From NCBI GenBank assembly GCA_001599755.1, contig BCHX01000008.1, forward strand, positions 1,240,001 through 1,304,000: 64,000 nucleotides of DNA. The letters run 5' to 3'. The notes beneath the pieces are model-generated. The model worked only from the letters and a program-made list of their open reading frames with translations, did not search any database and was not told the origin of the DNA. Every line of letters starts with the position of its first letter. The first letter of the stretch is position 1. This document shows positions 33,210-47,179 of this stretch, one piece after another. Both the position numbers and the translations under genes were made by a program. Source of the DNA: Gliomastix tumulicola (taxonomy: Eukaryota > Ascomycota > Sordariomycetes > Hypocreales > Bionectriaceae).

Positions 33210-33649
33210 AAAGTAATTATTAATCTACTAGTAATTACTTTATATAAGAGTACCCTTTAACTAATTAAGTAATTAATAAAAAATATAATATATAAATAAA
33301 AAAAGTATAAAGTTAAATATTTAAAGAAATTAATCCCCTAATAACCTTATAGTAAGCCTAAATAATAAATTATAATAAAGTATTATCTTTAATAAATAAA
33401 AGTAAATAAATATATTCCTATAAGCTAATTAATTAATCCCCTTTAAGTTTATAATTAATCCCCTCCCTCTTCCCCTTTTAAATTTATAATTAATCCTTTA
33501 AGTTTATTTTATATTATACTTATTTTCTATTTCTTACTATTATTTAATTATTTATTTAAGTATTTTATTACTTTTTATAATAACTTAATTAATTTAAAGG
33601 TATTACCTTCTTTAACTTAAAAGTCTTAATATTTATTTAATTAACTTAA

Positions 33650-36600
33650 GTATAGCTTCACTTAGGAGTTAAAGTATATAAGAAGGTAATAATATTAAAA
33701 GTAATTATATTAAGAGGAATTAAGAAGATATATAAATTATTAAAGAGAGTAGGGGTAATATCTTTAAAGCTAAAGTACTAAGGGAACTTTAAGATAAGGA
33801 GAATAATTACTTTATAAGTAATATAATAAATTTAATTCTTAAGCTTAAATCTCTTATATTAAATAACCTTAATCCCCTTAAGGGGAATAACCTAAGGTAA
33901 TTAACTTTAAATAAAGGGTTAATTATTATTAGTTTATTAAATAGAAAGTTTATTTAAAATATAAATAAAACTACCTAAAAAGAGTATAATAATAATAATA
34001 CTAATTACCTTAGGTATAAAGTTATAGTATAGCTTTAAGACCTTAGGAGGAATATTAGTAGGGTTAATATTAAATATCTTTAACTTAAGGTATTAAAGGA
34101 GAACTTAATAACCTTTATAATAAAATATTATTTTTATATTAAAGATTTTAAACTTAGAAGTTAAGAAACTAAAATAATTCTTATTTATATAAATATTATA
34201 TATCCCTTTATAAATTAAAAGAGTTATAAATTAAATATTTATTTTTTAGTAAGTATTATTACCCTCTATAGAAACCTAATCTATAAAGTTAAATAATATA
34301 TTAAAAGAATATATATTAAATATAAAGTAATTAATAAAGAGAATATTATAAGTAATAGTAAATATTATATAATAATATATAAAAATAACCTTATAAGATT
34401 AATTATAACTAGTTATATAGGGAGCCTAGTTAATAAGAGAGAATTTATTATAACTACTAGGTGGTATCTCTTAAATACTAAGTATATTCTTATAATAAAG
34501 GTACTCCTAAGTATATAGAATAATACTTAAGAGGTTTTCTATTAAACCTCTTAGCTAGTAGATAGCTTATATATAAAATAAATAAATATATAATTACCTA
34601 TTTAGCTACTTTATTACTAATATTATAGTAAAGTGAAAGATAAAAGGTAAGCTAATCTCTTAGAGAAGTTAATATTACTTTAATATAGTTAATATAATAT
34701 AGTAAGTATAACTTATATTATTAAAGGTATTATAAATATAGAGGTACTCTACCTTCTAGTTAAAAAGGGTTATAGTAAAATAGTTAATATAATAAATAAA
34801 ATAAAAATAAACTTATAGTTATATATATTCTTTCTAAATATCTTAATATATATAATACTAATATAACCTTTAAGTATAATAAAGTAAAGATTTATTTATA
34901 AGTTAATTAAGTAATATATAAAGTCTTTAATATTTATATTAATAGGTAGAATATAAATAATATTATATAGATCCCCTAATTACTTAATTAAAAAAATAAT
35001 AATATTAAAGTTAAAACCTTACTCCTTATTCTTAAAGAAGACTATAAAGTTTTAAATATTAATAAAGAATTAAATATAGGATTTAAATATAAGTATCTTC
35101 TTATAATAATTTATAATACTATAAAAAATATTATAAATAATCTTTTTAAAGATAATATTTATAAGCTAAAGGGTAATAAATCCCTAAATTCTAGTTAAAT
35201 TAATCTTCTATTAATCTTTAATATATTTAAAGGAGGTTTAAAATTAAATAACCTTAGGTTAATATTTATAGAGCTCTTAAAGTTTAATACTAATTCTCTT
35301 ACTCTTAGGTATTATATAAAATCTCTTATTATTATTTATTTATATTTATTTATAATAAGCTATTATAGTAAGTTTATTTTTCTTAAAGATTTAAAAATAT
35401 TAATTATTATACTTTATACCTAGCTTCTTCTTTATAAACTTAATATTTTAAGCTATACCTTTAATAAGAGGGAGGTTATATTAGTTAAACCTAATAACTT
35501 ACTTAAGGGTTATTATTATAAATAATATAAAGTATTAAAATTAATATATTATATTTTAAGAATATAAGGTTAACTATAAAGTATAAGGTAATTTTATAGG
35601 TAAAGCTAATTAATTAAGTAATAGTATAATAAGAGTAAGGTAGTAGTAAAGGTATTATAAGTAAGGGTAAAAAAGAGATAATAAAGCCTTATAGAAGGTA
35701 ATATAAGTATAAGGCTTTAGGGTACTCTAGTAGTATATATATATATAAGGAGAAAAGAGAAGTATATAAACTAATATAAGAAATTCCCTTTTTATATATA
35801 TATTACCTCTTTATTTAATATTTTTAGAGAATTATAATTTATTATTTTTACTTTAATTTTTAAGGTACTTCTCTATTTTTATATCTTTTTTTATATTAGC
35901 TTTATTTATATAGTTTATAAATAAAAATAATAAACTCTTTTTTCCCTTCTTTTTATAATAACCTTATAGTAATCTTCCTTTTTTCTACTATATCTCTTCT
36001 TTTTCCTTATATTATTCTTAATTACTATTATTTCCCCTCTTTATTTAGTAGTTATTATATTTTTATTATTATATCTTTACTTAACTATATAGTAAATTCC
36101 TTACTTATTACTTAATTTATAGCTTTTAAAGATACTTCTTTAGAGGTAAATAATACCCTTATTATTAAGAACTTAATATAACTTAGCTTAAAGGTAGTAA
36201 ATAATATACTACTTTATTATTATTTTAATTTTATTAGCTTTACTTAGGCTAAAGGTAATATAGGTAGTATTAATAATAATTATAATACTTTTAATATTAT
36301 TCTCTCTCTTTTTACTTACTTTTTACCTTTTTATATTCTTCTTATAAGTTACTCCTTATTTTCTTAACTCTTTCTATATATTTTATTACTAATATATTCT
36401 TTTCTTTTCTTAATAAGTATATAAATACTTTAATATTTAAGTTTATACTAGTTAAATTATAGATAATTAGGGAGTCTTTATCTATAATAAGCTAGCCCTT
36501 TATATTAAGATTAACTCCTATAAGTATTTTAATATCCTATATTAATTTAATCTTTTTATTATTAAGCTCCTTATTTAAAATTTATATATTAAGCTTATAA

Positions 36601-38270
36601 CTTACCCTTTTATTTATTAAATTATTATAATATATTTTATTTATTTAGTATATATTCCTACTAAGCTATTAAATCTTTATAATCTTTTCTTTATTAATTT
36701 TAATAGTAAGAATTTACTTTTTACTTATTCTTTATAATTTAAAGCTTAAATTATATAAGTTTATAGTATAAATACTTTAATATTATATAGGTATTATATA
36801 GTTTCTTAGTATATAAATACTATAAATATAGGTAAGTATATATTATTTTTATATTATATTTATTAGGTTTTACTAGCTTTTAGCTCTTCCTATATTAATT
36901 ATCTCTACTTTAATACTAAGTATAATATTAGTATTAATTATACCTTTTCTTCTAAAATAAGTTATTCTTTTTCTTAGGCCTTTAGAGACTTATTAAGTAT
37001 AAATATTACTCTCTTTAAGTATTTATTATAAATTAATTCCCCTTATATTCTTTATCTTTAAGATCTTTTAAGTTATAAAGATTTTAACCCTAAGCTTAAG
37101 TATTATATTTTTTAAGTTTAAACTTATTTAAATACTAGCTAATTAAATAGTATATTAAAGGTATAGGTTCTTCCTATAGCTAGTATTAGTTATTTAGTTT
37201 CTAGTAACTATTATTATTTTAATAATTAAATAATTAACTTTATATTTTTACCTTTTATTATTTATACCTCCCTAGCTTTTAGTTCCCCTACTTTTATAAT
37301 ATTCTTTATTTATTTAATTTCTAATAAACTTCTAGTAGTTCTTAGTTCCCTTATATTTATAGTATTTAGCTATTTAATATTTAATAATTTCCTAGCTACT
37401 AGCTCTTCTTAGTTACTAGGTTCTAGTATTAATCCTCCTAGTACTATATTAGCCTATAGTAATCTTATAGTTTTTAATTTACTTATTACTTATAGTCTTC
37501 CTTTATTAACCTTAAACTTATCTTCTTAAATAAAGGGTATTTTAATTTAAGGTTTACCTATCCTTTATTCTTTACCTTAAAGCTAGTTAACTTTAAGGTT
37601 TAATTTTATTACTTTTAATCTTTCTTTATATAATACTTAATCTACTAAGAAGGGTTAATATATTTTTAATTAAGTATTATAAGTAATTACTAAATTAATA
37701 TTCTTAAGGTATATTAATTATAAATTTCTTAATATATTAATATAAGGTTTTTTAATATATTTTAATAATATCTTTTTAATATATTAATAAATATTTTTAG
37801 TACTTTAATATTATAGTATAAGGTTTTTAATACCTTAATAGTATAATATTATAATAAGCTTCTAGGGGTTAAGTAGATAATTCTTATATTATTTCTTTAA
37901 ATAGTATCCTTTATTATTACCTTTAAGTACTTTTCTTTATATATTTTTTTATTATTATACTACTTTATAGGTCTTTCCTCCCTACTTTAAACTAATTAAA
38001 TAGTAGCTTAAAGTCTACTTATAAGTATATAAATACCTTCTTACTATATAAGGCTTTTACTATATTAACTTAAAGCCCTAAGTATATATACTTTAGTATT
38101 TTACCTTCTCTTTATTAATTATCTTAAGTTACCTTAGTTTAATAATTATTTATTTTTATATTTTTACTAATAGCTATTAAAGCTTTTTACCTCCTTCTTT
38201 ACCTTAATCTTCTCTAGTAATATATTTTATATAAAATAGTTCTTTAATTATAGGGTTATTTTATTCTTAG
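33650..38270 (+). pseudogene. long ghost ORF of unknown family, opposite strand to gag-pol, copy 1
   Basis: Ghost translation of one plus-strand frame over 33.78-34.56 kb gives long stretches with few stops; further segments at 35.17-35.57, 36.05-36.29, 37.31-37.63 and 37.87-38.26 kb behave the same. Almost every stop is TAA or TAG where a Gln codon would fit before C-to-T change. The early part reads like a folded protein (IITLYRNLIYKVK, SYIGSLVNKREFI); the later part is Pro/Ser/Thr/Gln-rich. Minus frames over the one segment checked (36.05-36.29 kb) contain more stops. Frame continuity between segments was not checked, so this may be more than one exon or ORF. I recognise no domain. It converges on the integrase end of the pol gene. 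Antisense ORFs in this position are known from some plant Ty3/Gypsy elements. Confidence 0.5.
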
Positions 38271-38639
38271 AGAATATTATTTAGGATAGAGTTTACCTAT
38301 TAAAAGGCTTACTAGGTAAATATCTTAATATCTCTTCTTCTTAATTATTAATTTTTATTCTAGGGTATATTTATATCCTTTACTATAGTTATTACTAAGT
38401 TAATATTATATTATAGCCTAAAGATTTTCTTATTCTTCTTACTTATTTATTATTTATTAATCTTTTTAAACTATTTAAGTATAAAGGCTTTATAGCTATA
38501 TATAAGAGGGGCTTTATTTAATTCCTCTAATTTATAGCTTATCTTATTAAGATAGACCTCTTTAATTCTATATAGCTCTTACTATTTATTTAATATTTTT
38601 ATCCCCCTCCTTATATCTTTATTATAAACTATATTATAG

Positions 38640-39130
38640 ACTAGTACTAGGTCTTTTATATAAAGTAGCTTATAGATTTTATTAATTAGCTTTTTATTTT
38701 ATTTCTACCTAGCTATTATTTAGAATTCTATTACCTATTACTTAGTAATATTAATATTTACTACTTTTCTTTTAAATACCTATATCTTTATAAGGAGTAT
38801 ATTTTCTATAATTTAAACTTTATCTTAATTAATTAATTATTATATTAAAATCTCTACTTTAAGTAGTAAGATTAACTCCTACCTATATATAAAAAAGAAG
38901 GTAGAATATTTTATTAAGTACTTAACTATTACCTAATTAACTAGTAGTACTTTATTAATATACTTTAGCTAGTATTTATTTTTTCTAATTATTTTTACTA
39001 TAATTAAAAGTAAAGTAATATAGCTTACTTTTAAAATACTATTTACTATAGGATTATAAAGGGAGATTAAGATTATTTAAATTCCTTAGTCTTCTAAGGC
39101 TTTCCTAAAGCTTAAGAACTTTATTTTATT
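38640..39130 (-). pseudogene. integrase remnant, copy 1
   Basis: One minus-strand frame reads FRKALED, then LISLYNPIVNSILKVSYIT, then YSTFFFIYR, matching the C-terminal half of Ty3/Gypsy integrase cores (the YNPQANG...ERGH and TGYSPFEL-type blocks) with RIP-type changes. In-frame stops occur at expected Gln positions. Limits are approximate. Confidence 0.7.
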
Positions 39131-40639
39131 ATTTATAATTACCTTTTAGAATATACTATATTAATATATTATCTAAAATATAAGCTTTAAAGTATACTTA
39201 AACTCCTTTATTAGTATAAATAGTAGTTCTACCTATTTAATAAGTATATATTTACTTTCTATAAGGTATTAAAAGTATATATCCTTTAATAGGTACTATA
39301 TATTAAAGTAAATAATAGCTATAAAGTAGCCTAGATAAATTTAATACTTAAATTTAAAGCTCCACCTAAGAGCTTACTTTTAGTACTTTTTATATACTTA
39401 AAGCTTTATTTTAATATTCTAGTAAATATTTTTCTATTATTATCTTTTAATAATAAAGAGATATATAACTTCTCTCCCTTTATAGTCTTTATAATTATAT
39501 ATAGCTTTAATAATATACTATTATTAGGTGGGGGAGTCTACTACTAAGAGATTTTATATATTATATAGAGAGTACTTTTAAAGACTATACTTTTATATAT
39601 AAAAGTTCTTAGTTTATACTCTTACCCTTCTCTAGTTAATCTTTATAATACCCTTAGGTCTTTTAAGGGTAGTAAAGTACTTTATAAGCTATTATTAAAT
39701 CTCCCTATATAATTTATTAAGGGATTTATTATATATATCTTTAAATTATTAAATTTACTTATTTTATAATAAATTATTAAATTCCTTAAAGTTAATAATT
39801 ATATTTATTACTTATTACTAGGTATTTTATTCTTTTAAAGATAAATACTAGAAGTTAATTAAGTTAACTATAAGGTTAATTTTCTTTTTAATATTCTTCT
39901 CCTATTTATAGTTTATTTAATTAAATAAACTTACTAATTTCTAGGATAAGGTATTTACTATTTTATTATTCTTTCCTACTATATAGTAAACTTTAAAGTT
40001 AAATAAAAATATATAGCTAAGCTATTAGGTAACTAAAGCTCTAGGTATATTATTTATTAATTTATTAATTTATTAAGCTAGTATAAGAGAGTTAATCTTT
40101 AGTATAAAATAAGTATTATAAATATAGTTATATAGTCTTTAAAAGATAAATAAAATACCTTTATATTTAAGTTTTATTAAATTATAGTTCTTTTTAGTAT
40201 TTAACTATATACTACTTTTATATTTTATTAATAGCTTTTAGCCTTTAATAATTTATATTAAATAAACTCCTTATTTAATATTACTTATATTTATTATTAG
40301 AATAATATTTAAATACTCTTCTTAGTAGTTTACTATAATAAAGAGGGGTACTATAATAAGGATTTTCTTAATATAGTTTATAACCTCTTCTTACTACTTC
40401 CTCTATTCCTAGCTAGTATTTTTATATAATAAGGTATTTAGGGGTAAGGTAATATAAGTATAATTTAGTACTTATATATAATAGAAATTTATTAATCTTA
40501 AGAAGACCTAGACTTCTATAAGGTTACTATAGTATTTCTATTTTACTAGTTTTTTAACTTTCTCTTTTTTAAGCTCTCTACTATAGAGGCTATATTTATA
40601 CTCTATAATTAATATAATTTTTTAATACTACTAAGACTT

Positions 40640-41250
40640 AATGTAAGAGATAGTCTCTCTAGCTAGTTCTATATTTATAAGAACTTTATTAATATTTTAA
40701 ATATACTTAAAAATATACCTCTTAATATTTAAAGTAAGTTTCTCCCTACTATAATTACTTTTAACCCCCTTTATATTAATATTATTAAGGAAAGCTTAAT
40801 AAATATATAAAACTAAGTTATATAATATATAAATTATAATATAAATAAATTATATAATAAAATTTATTACTTCTTAAAGTAAAGTATATATATATAGTAA
40901 CTTAATTAATATTAAAAATATTATTATATTTTAGTTTATAAGGTTTAATTAAATTTAATTATACTTAGAGAAGAAGTTTAATAAGAAGATATATATATAT
41001 CTAGAGAAATCCTCACTAAATTTATTTATACTAAGTAGTAGGAGTATATCTTTAATAGTAATCTTATTAAGTCTTATAATAAAATTAATAAAGTAAAGTC
41101 CTTTATTCTTTTTTAGGACTAAGAACTATAGATTTCTATATAAATTATACCCTTCCTCTAAGATACCTTTATAGATTTATTCTCTTAGGATTTTAAAGAC
41201 TTTCTCCTTTATCCCTTTTAAAATAAAAATAAAGCTAGCTTACTATATAC
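40640..41250 (-). pseudogene. reverse transcriptase remnant, copy 1
   Basis: The minus strand reads EEGYNLYRNL-stop-FLVLKKNKG, then RLNKITIKD, then NKFSEDFSRYIY and FFSKYN, the N-terminal and palm blocks of Ty3/Gypsy reverse transcriptase. Further on, AFLNNINIKGVKSNY and NINKVLINIELARETIS continue it. FLNN (about 40776-40796) stands where FLDD is expected, so both catalytic Asp codons have gone G-to-A. The RNase H region should follow at about 39.9-40.6 kb, but I did not resolve it. Confidence 0.8.
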
Positions 41251-42479
41251 TATAAGGGATTATCTTTATCTTCTAGGGTAATATAATATTATTATTTAGT
41301 CTCTTTATCTTTATTTAGTTTTACCTAAGGGCTATTTCTCTATTATATAGTATCTCTAGGAATACTATTATTTCTTTAGGTATTAAATTCCTATTAATAT
41401 ATTTAAGTATTTTATTTAGTTAGTCCTCTTTATTAATATATATATCTTTCTTAATATTACTAAATTTAAGGGTAATTTAATCTTAGAATTTTCCCTTAGG
41501 TTATATTTTCTCTAGTATTACTATTTATTTAGCTTATTTTTAATAGAGGTTACCCTTTAAAATTATTCTATTAAGTAGAGAATTATTAATAAATATAATC
41601 TTTTTAACCTTTAGCTTAAATATAGTATTTATATTTATTTTATTAGTTATATATTAATAAGAATTATATAATCTCTATATTAAAGGCTTTTTATAAGTAA
41701 TAACTACCTACTAAGAGTCTTCTCCTATTATTATTAGTTATTTAACTTACTTTCTAGTAATAGTATCTCTTTTTACTTTTACTAAGTTTTTAATAGTCTA
41801 TATATAGTTTTTAATCTTTATAAAGATATTATTAGTTATTTTTATATTAATTTAAACTTACTTTATATAGGTTTCCTCTTTAGGGTTATATATATTTATA
41901 AATTATACCTTCTTTAAGGATTTCTCTATAGAAGTATTACTTTATAATAAGGAACTTTTATACTTTTTATTTAATTTAAGGACTAAAGAATTAACTTAAG
42001 TAGGTAGAGGGTATTCTATAATATAAATACTTCTTTTTACCCCTTTAAGTTTATTAAAGTTCTACTAAAGTACTATATACTTTACTTAATTAAATAAAGT
42101 CTCTCTTTTAATTATTAAAAAATCTTCTATCTTATAAGTAATTATCTAGGGGTTATACTTCTTAATTTTTATTAAGTTAATCTTTATAAAATTATTAGGG
42201 TTATTTATTTAGTTATTAAACTACTAGTTAAGTTTTATACTAGTTATTTTTATTCCCCTATATATTAGTATTATAATTTCTATATTATCTATATAGATTT
42301 TAGTATATAGGTCTTTATTCTTTATATTATAATTAAAATTAAGTTAAATTTATTAAATAAATAGTATATTTAGTAAGTAGTTTTAAGTAATACTATTAGA
42401 AGCTATAAAGAATTAAATATTTAAATATAAGTTTTTAATATATACCTTTATTATTACTTATTTAAGTAATTCTACTTTA

Positions 42480-42680
42480 TTATTAATATATACTCTTATT
42501 ATAATAGTATATCCCTATTTTAAAAGTTAAAAGTTCTTTAGTATTTTATAGTTAATTAAATTTACCTTTAAACCTAAGTCTACTAGTGCTTTAACTAATT
42601 TATTACTTAACTTATTTAGTCTTACTATAAGGTAAGGGAGATTTTATATTAGCTTAAAAGGTTATAGTTTATTAAAAATA
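42480..42680 (-). pseudogene. retropepsin-like protease remnant, copy 1
   Basis: The minus strand reads KLVKALVDLGLKVNLINYKI. This fits a retropepsin active-site block of the type VDSG(A/S)xVNLI, with Ser changed to Leu by a C-to-T step. It lies upstream of the reverse transcriptase, as expected. Confidence 0.6.
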
Positions 42681-44284
42681 ATTACTAAGGTCTTTTCTCT
42701 ATACTTTTTATTTATTTATTAATAAAATTATTTTAAAGAGGGGTTATTTTTTAGTTTTCCTTTAGTACTAAAGATACTAGTTATTATAAGGCTCCCTTTT
42801 CTAGGGAGGTATATCTATAGCTAGTTATTATAGTCCTTAAAGGTATTATTAAAGTAAATAGTATTAATATCTAGATATTTTTCTTCTTAGTCCTTAAATT
42901 ATTAGAATATTTATAATATAGTACTTCTTTTATTTAAATCCCTTAGTATAAGTATATTTATAGCTAGGTTATTTATAAGGTTTCTTATATCTCTTAGGAA
43001 AGCTAATATAAATTATTACTTATTAATCTCCCTAGTATATAACTTTATTTTTATATTAATATTTACTACTAAATTAGGTTAAAGTGTAAGTAGAGCTTTT
43101 ATTATTATAAGAAGTTTCTATATTATAATCTTTTTAAATATATTTTAAAGTATTTTATTCTTAATAGTAACTTTTATTTCCTCCTTTATATCTCCTTTAT
43201 TTTATATTTTTTATTTTAGAAGAAGAAGTTTATAGGGGTTTATTAAATAATTAGGTAAAGTCTTATAGTATAGCTTTAGTAGGGGATTTTTACTATTTCT
43301 AATAGTATTCTCTACTTAACTACTTATATTTAGTATATTATAGGTATTATTTATTAGGGCTTTTATTATATAAATATATTTTCTTATTTTAATATTATAT
43401 ATTTAAATATATTTTATATTAAAGAGTTTTAAATTCTTCTCTCTATTTATATTAAAGTAATTAATTTCTAATAGTATATTATTATTTATATATTTAAAGT
43501 CTAATAATTTAAGTATAAATAAATACTTTAATATATATATTATATTCTTCCCTTTACTAATAGTTTATTATTTATTCTCTATAGGGTCTTAGCTTTTTCT
43601 ACTATTAAGTCTCTTATATAGTTTAAGTAAGTTTTATTACTAATTAATTTATTTTATAGTAAGATATTTAGGGTGAATTCTTATTACCTAGAAATATACT
43701 ACTCTTTAATATAAGCTTCCCTTCTAGCTAAGGAGGGTTATAAAGGCTTTTAATACTAGTAAGTTATTTTAGCTATTACTAATAATAACTTCTTCTTTTA
43801 ATATATAAAAGACTCCTTTATTCTTATTATCTTTTATAATATTATAATTATATATTATATAGTTAAATTACTTATACTAGAAATAAATCTTTATTTTATT
43901 ATTTAAAAAGTATTAAGTATTTATATTAAAGTTATCTCTCTTTTTAAAGTTATAATTATAGTTATAGTTAAAGTTATAGTCTTTTATCTAAGTAGTATAA
44001 ACCTCTTTATTATATATTTACTTTAAGATATTTTAAAGGGTTTAATTATACTTATTCTATAATTAAGAAACTAATACCTTTAAGTTATTAAAGTAGTATA
44101 TAAGCTTATTTATCTCTATAGCTACTTAATTAATTACTACTTTTATATATTTATTATTTTACTTTTTTATCTTTATAACTATTTAATTAATAATTTCTTT
44201 TATATATACCTCTTCCTTTATTATTACTTCTATTATCTTTTTCCTATAGCTTTTTATTACCTTTATAATCTTATAGTTATTAAA

Positions 44285-44420
44285 CTTCCCCCTCTTCTTC
44301 TTCTTCTTTTTTAACTTTTAATTTAAGTCTAAGAAGAATATAATCTTATTTAAAGTTTTAGTAAATATTAATAAATTTATTATTAAAGAAGAAGAGGAAG
44401 AAGAAGAAGAAGAAAAAAAA
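44285..44420. repeat. CTT-rich and GAA-rich microsatellite pair
   Basis: A CTTCTT tract (about 44290-44312) and an AGAAGAAG tract (about 44388-44417) face each other about 75 bp apart and could fold into a hairpin. The same pair occurs in copy 2 at about 58095-58220, so it predates the duplication. Confidence 0.7.
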
Positions 44421-46289
44421 TATTACTTATTTTTTCTTTTAAATCTCCCTTTAATTTTACTTTTAAATTTAATTAAAGCTTTATTCTTCTTAATAACTTT
44501 AATATACTAATTAATTAAGCTATTATAGTTAAAGATTTATATATTAATTTAGTACTCCTTTTATTCTTTTAAATATTAAATTAATTAATTAAGTAATACT
44601 TTTATTAACTTCTAGTTCCTTAAGGTATTAAATTCCTATAACTTAAAGTAGAATATTATTATATAGTTCTTATAATTATTAAGTTAGTAGATTATATCTA
44701 TTATATCTTTATAAGATAACTTTAGGGGGTAATTAAGTATTTAATTAATTAAGGTATTAAGTTAAGTTTTAATATTTTTAAGGTTATTATTATTCTATTA
44801 TATATATAAGTTAATTATCTCTCTCTTAAGGTCCTTTTACTACTTATTATATATAATTACCTTTATTTTATCCCTTCTCTTATATTTAATATTCTTAAGA
44901 AGAATTTAGATTTTCTTTTTATTTATTATTATTTTAAAGTATTTATTAGCCTTTAGCTTCTTTAGGAAGTTATTAATATTTTTTTTATTAAACTTCTAGT
45001 AAGTTAGCTTTCCCTTATTAAAGTTTAAGTTTAATAAGATATATTATATTATATAGGTATTAATTTTAATTTATTAGGGGTCTAGATTTATATAAAAGGT
45101 ATTACCCTCCTTATATTCTTTATAGTATAATATTAGGTTATAACTTATATCCTAAGACTAGCTACCCTCTAGGGTATTAGCTTTTCCTCTTTAACCTTAA
45201 AAGTATTTATTTTATAGTTATAATTTACTTTATTTAGTTATCTTAAAGAGTATATTATTTTTATTAAAGTCTTTAGGGTATTAAATTAAAATTATTATTA
45301 TTTAATTAAGTAATAATTAAACTTTAAAGAGTTAGGGATTACTTAGTGTAAGGTCTATTTAGGTTATTATTTCACTTATTAAGGAATTATTTAAGTAATC
45401 TTAGTTTTTAGGGGATTTATATTTTCTAAATATATTAATATCTAGATTTTAATTATAGTAAGTACTACCTATTTTAATAAATAATAAAGTATCTTATTTA
45501 GTTAATTATATAGCTATTTATATACTAAAAGTAGGTATTTATATTCTTAGGGGGTATATTCTTATAATTAAATTAATATATTTCTTTATTTAGTCTTTAA
45601 CTAGTATATTAAGTATATATATATTACTATTCTTAGCTTTATATTTAGCTTATATATTTAAATTTACTACTAATTAATTAAATTATAATAAGTATTATAT
45701 TTTACTACTAATATATTTAGTAGGTTAATTTATCTTAATTATAGGGTTTAATACTACTTATTTATATTACTTAATCTTAGGTTTACCTTTTAAAGCCTCT
45801 AAGTATAATACTAGTAGTTATTATAGGTTATTTTAATACCTTTTATTTATTTTTACTACCTTAATAAGTATTATAGACTTACTTTAGTTTTATAGTAATA
45901 AATTTTTAAATAAAGTTATACTTTTAGCTTAATTAACTTACTCTTCTAAGGGGCTTTTAGTTCTTAGGGTAAGAATAAGAGGGGAATTTAATAATATAAT
46001 ACTTCTTTTAATAAAGCTTTTATTTTAACTATATTTATATTAGTTTAATACTAAGCTTTAGTATACTTATAAGATTTAAACTATAATTATATTATTAGGC
46101 TAGCTAATTCTTTATATATAATATCTTTATAATAAGGGGTTTTTAGCCTATAGATAATAAGTTTTTATTAGTAGTTTACCTAATTAAGTTATAGGTATTA
46201 ATACCTTTACACCTAGGTTAATTTTTCCTATAATAATTATTTATTAAAAGGTAAGTATAATAAAGGAAGAAGGGGAAGATTAAGGTTTA

Positions 46290-46790
46290 AGTATTATAAA
46301 AGAAGCTTCTATTTTAGAGGACTATTTACTAACTTTATATTTTTATAGTAATAATACTCTTCTACTATTTATTTTACCTTTTATTAATAACCTTTATACT
46401 TCTTTTATTCTTTAATCCTCTTTTAACTTTAGCTTCCCTTACTAATTATATAGTTACCCTTTTATTATTATCTAGAGGCTTCCCCCTTTTTCTTCTTATA
46501 GGGGTTTTTTATTACCTTTTCTATATTAGTTACCCTCTATTTAGCTAGTATATTTCACTTAGTTAATTATTAATATTTCTTTAGCTAGGGTATTCTCTAG
46601 TAGTAGGAGGTCTTTTTAAGCCTTAACCTACTAGTAAAGGTATATATACTTTTATATTTTTTATACTAGAGCTAAGTTTACTTTTTAAATAGGCCCTTAA
46701 CCCTCTTAGGATAATATAATAGAAGGACTTTTTTATTTAACTTAATTACTTATTATATACTTTCTCTAGTAGTATAAGGACACTATATAA
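46290..46790 (-). pseudogene. gag-like ORF remnant, copy 1
   Basis: A minus-strand frame just inside the 5' LTR is rich in Lys, Glu and Leu (VKA-stop-KDLLLLENTLAKEILI) with stops at likely Gln codons. Position and composition suggest the gag gene. No zinc knuckle was identified. The 43-46.3 kb interval probably continues it, but I did not resolve the frame. Confidence 0.45.
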
Positions 46791-47179
46791 TCTTAATATA
46801 AATTTATATATATAGCTAAATTACTATTTTAATACTTTTTTATATAATAAGTAGAAATTATTATTATTTTTATTTAATAATTCCTTTAAGTTAGTTTTTT
46901 CTTTTCTTATTAATTCTATTATACTTATATATCTTAAGTAGGTATTTTTAGTATATTATTATTATTATATAATTAGTTATATTTAAATAAACTTATTAGT
47001 TTAAGTATATAGTTTATAGTAAAAGTTATAAAGATATTATTTTACTTAATTAAGCTAGTATAATATAAGAAAGAATAAATAAATTTTAAGAATATTATTA
47101 ATAAATTAAAAGACCTCTCCTCTCTTTTATATTCTATATAATACCTATTATAACTCTACTCCTATCTAGGGGAGTTATT

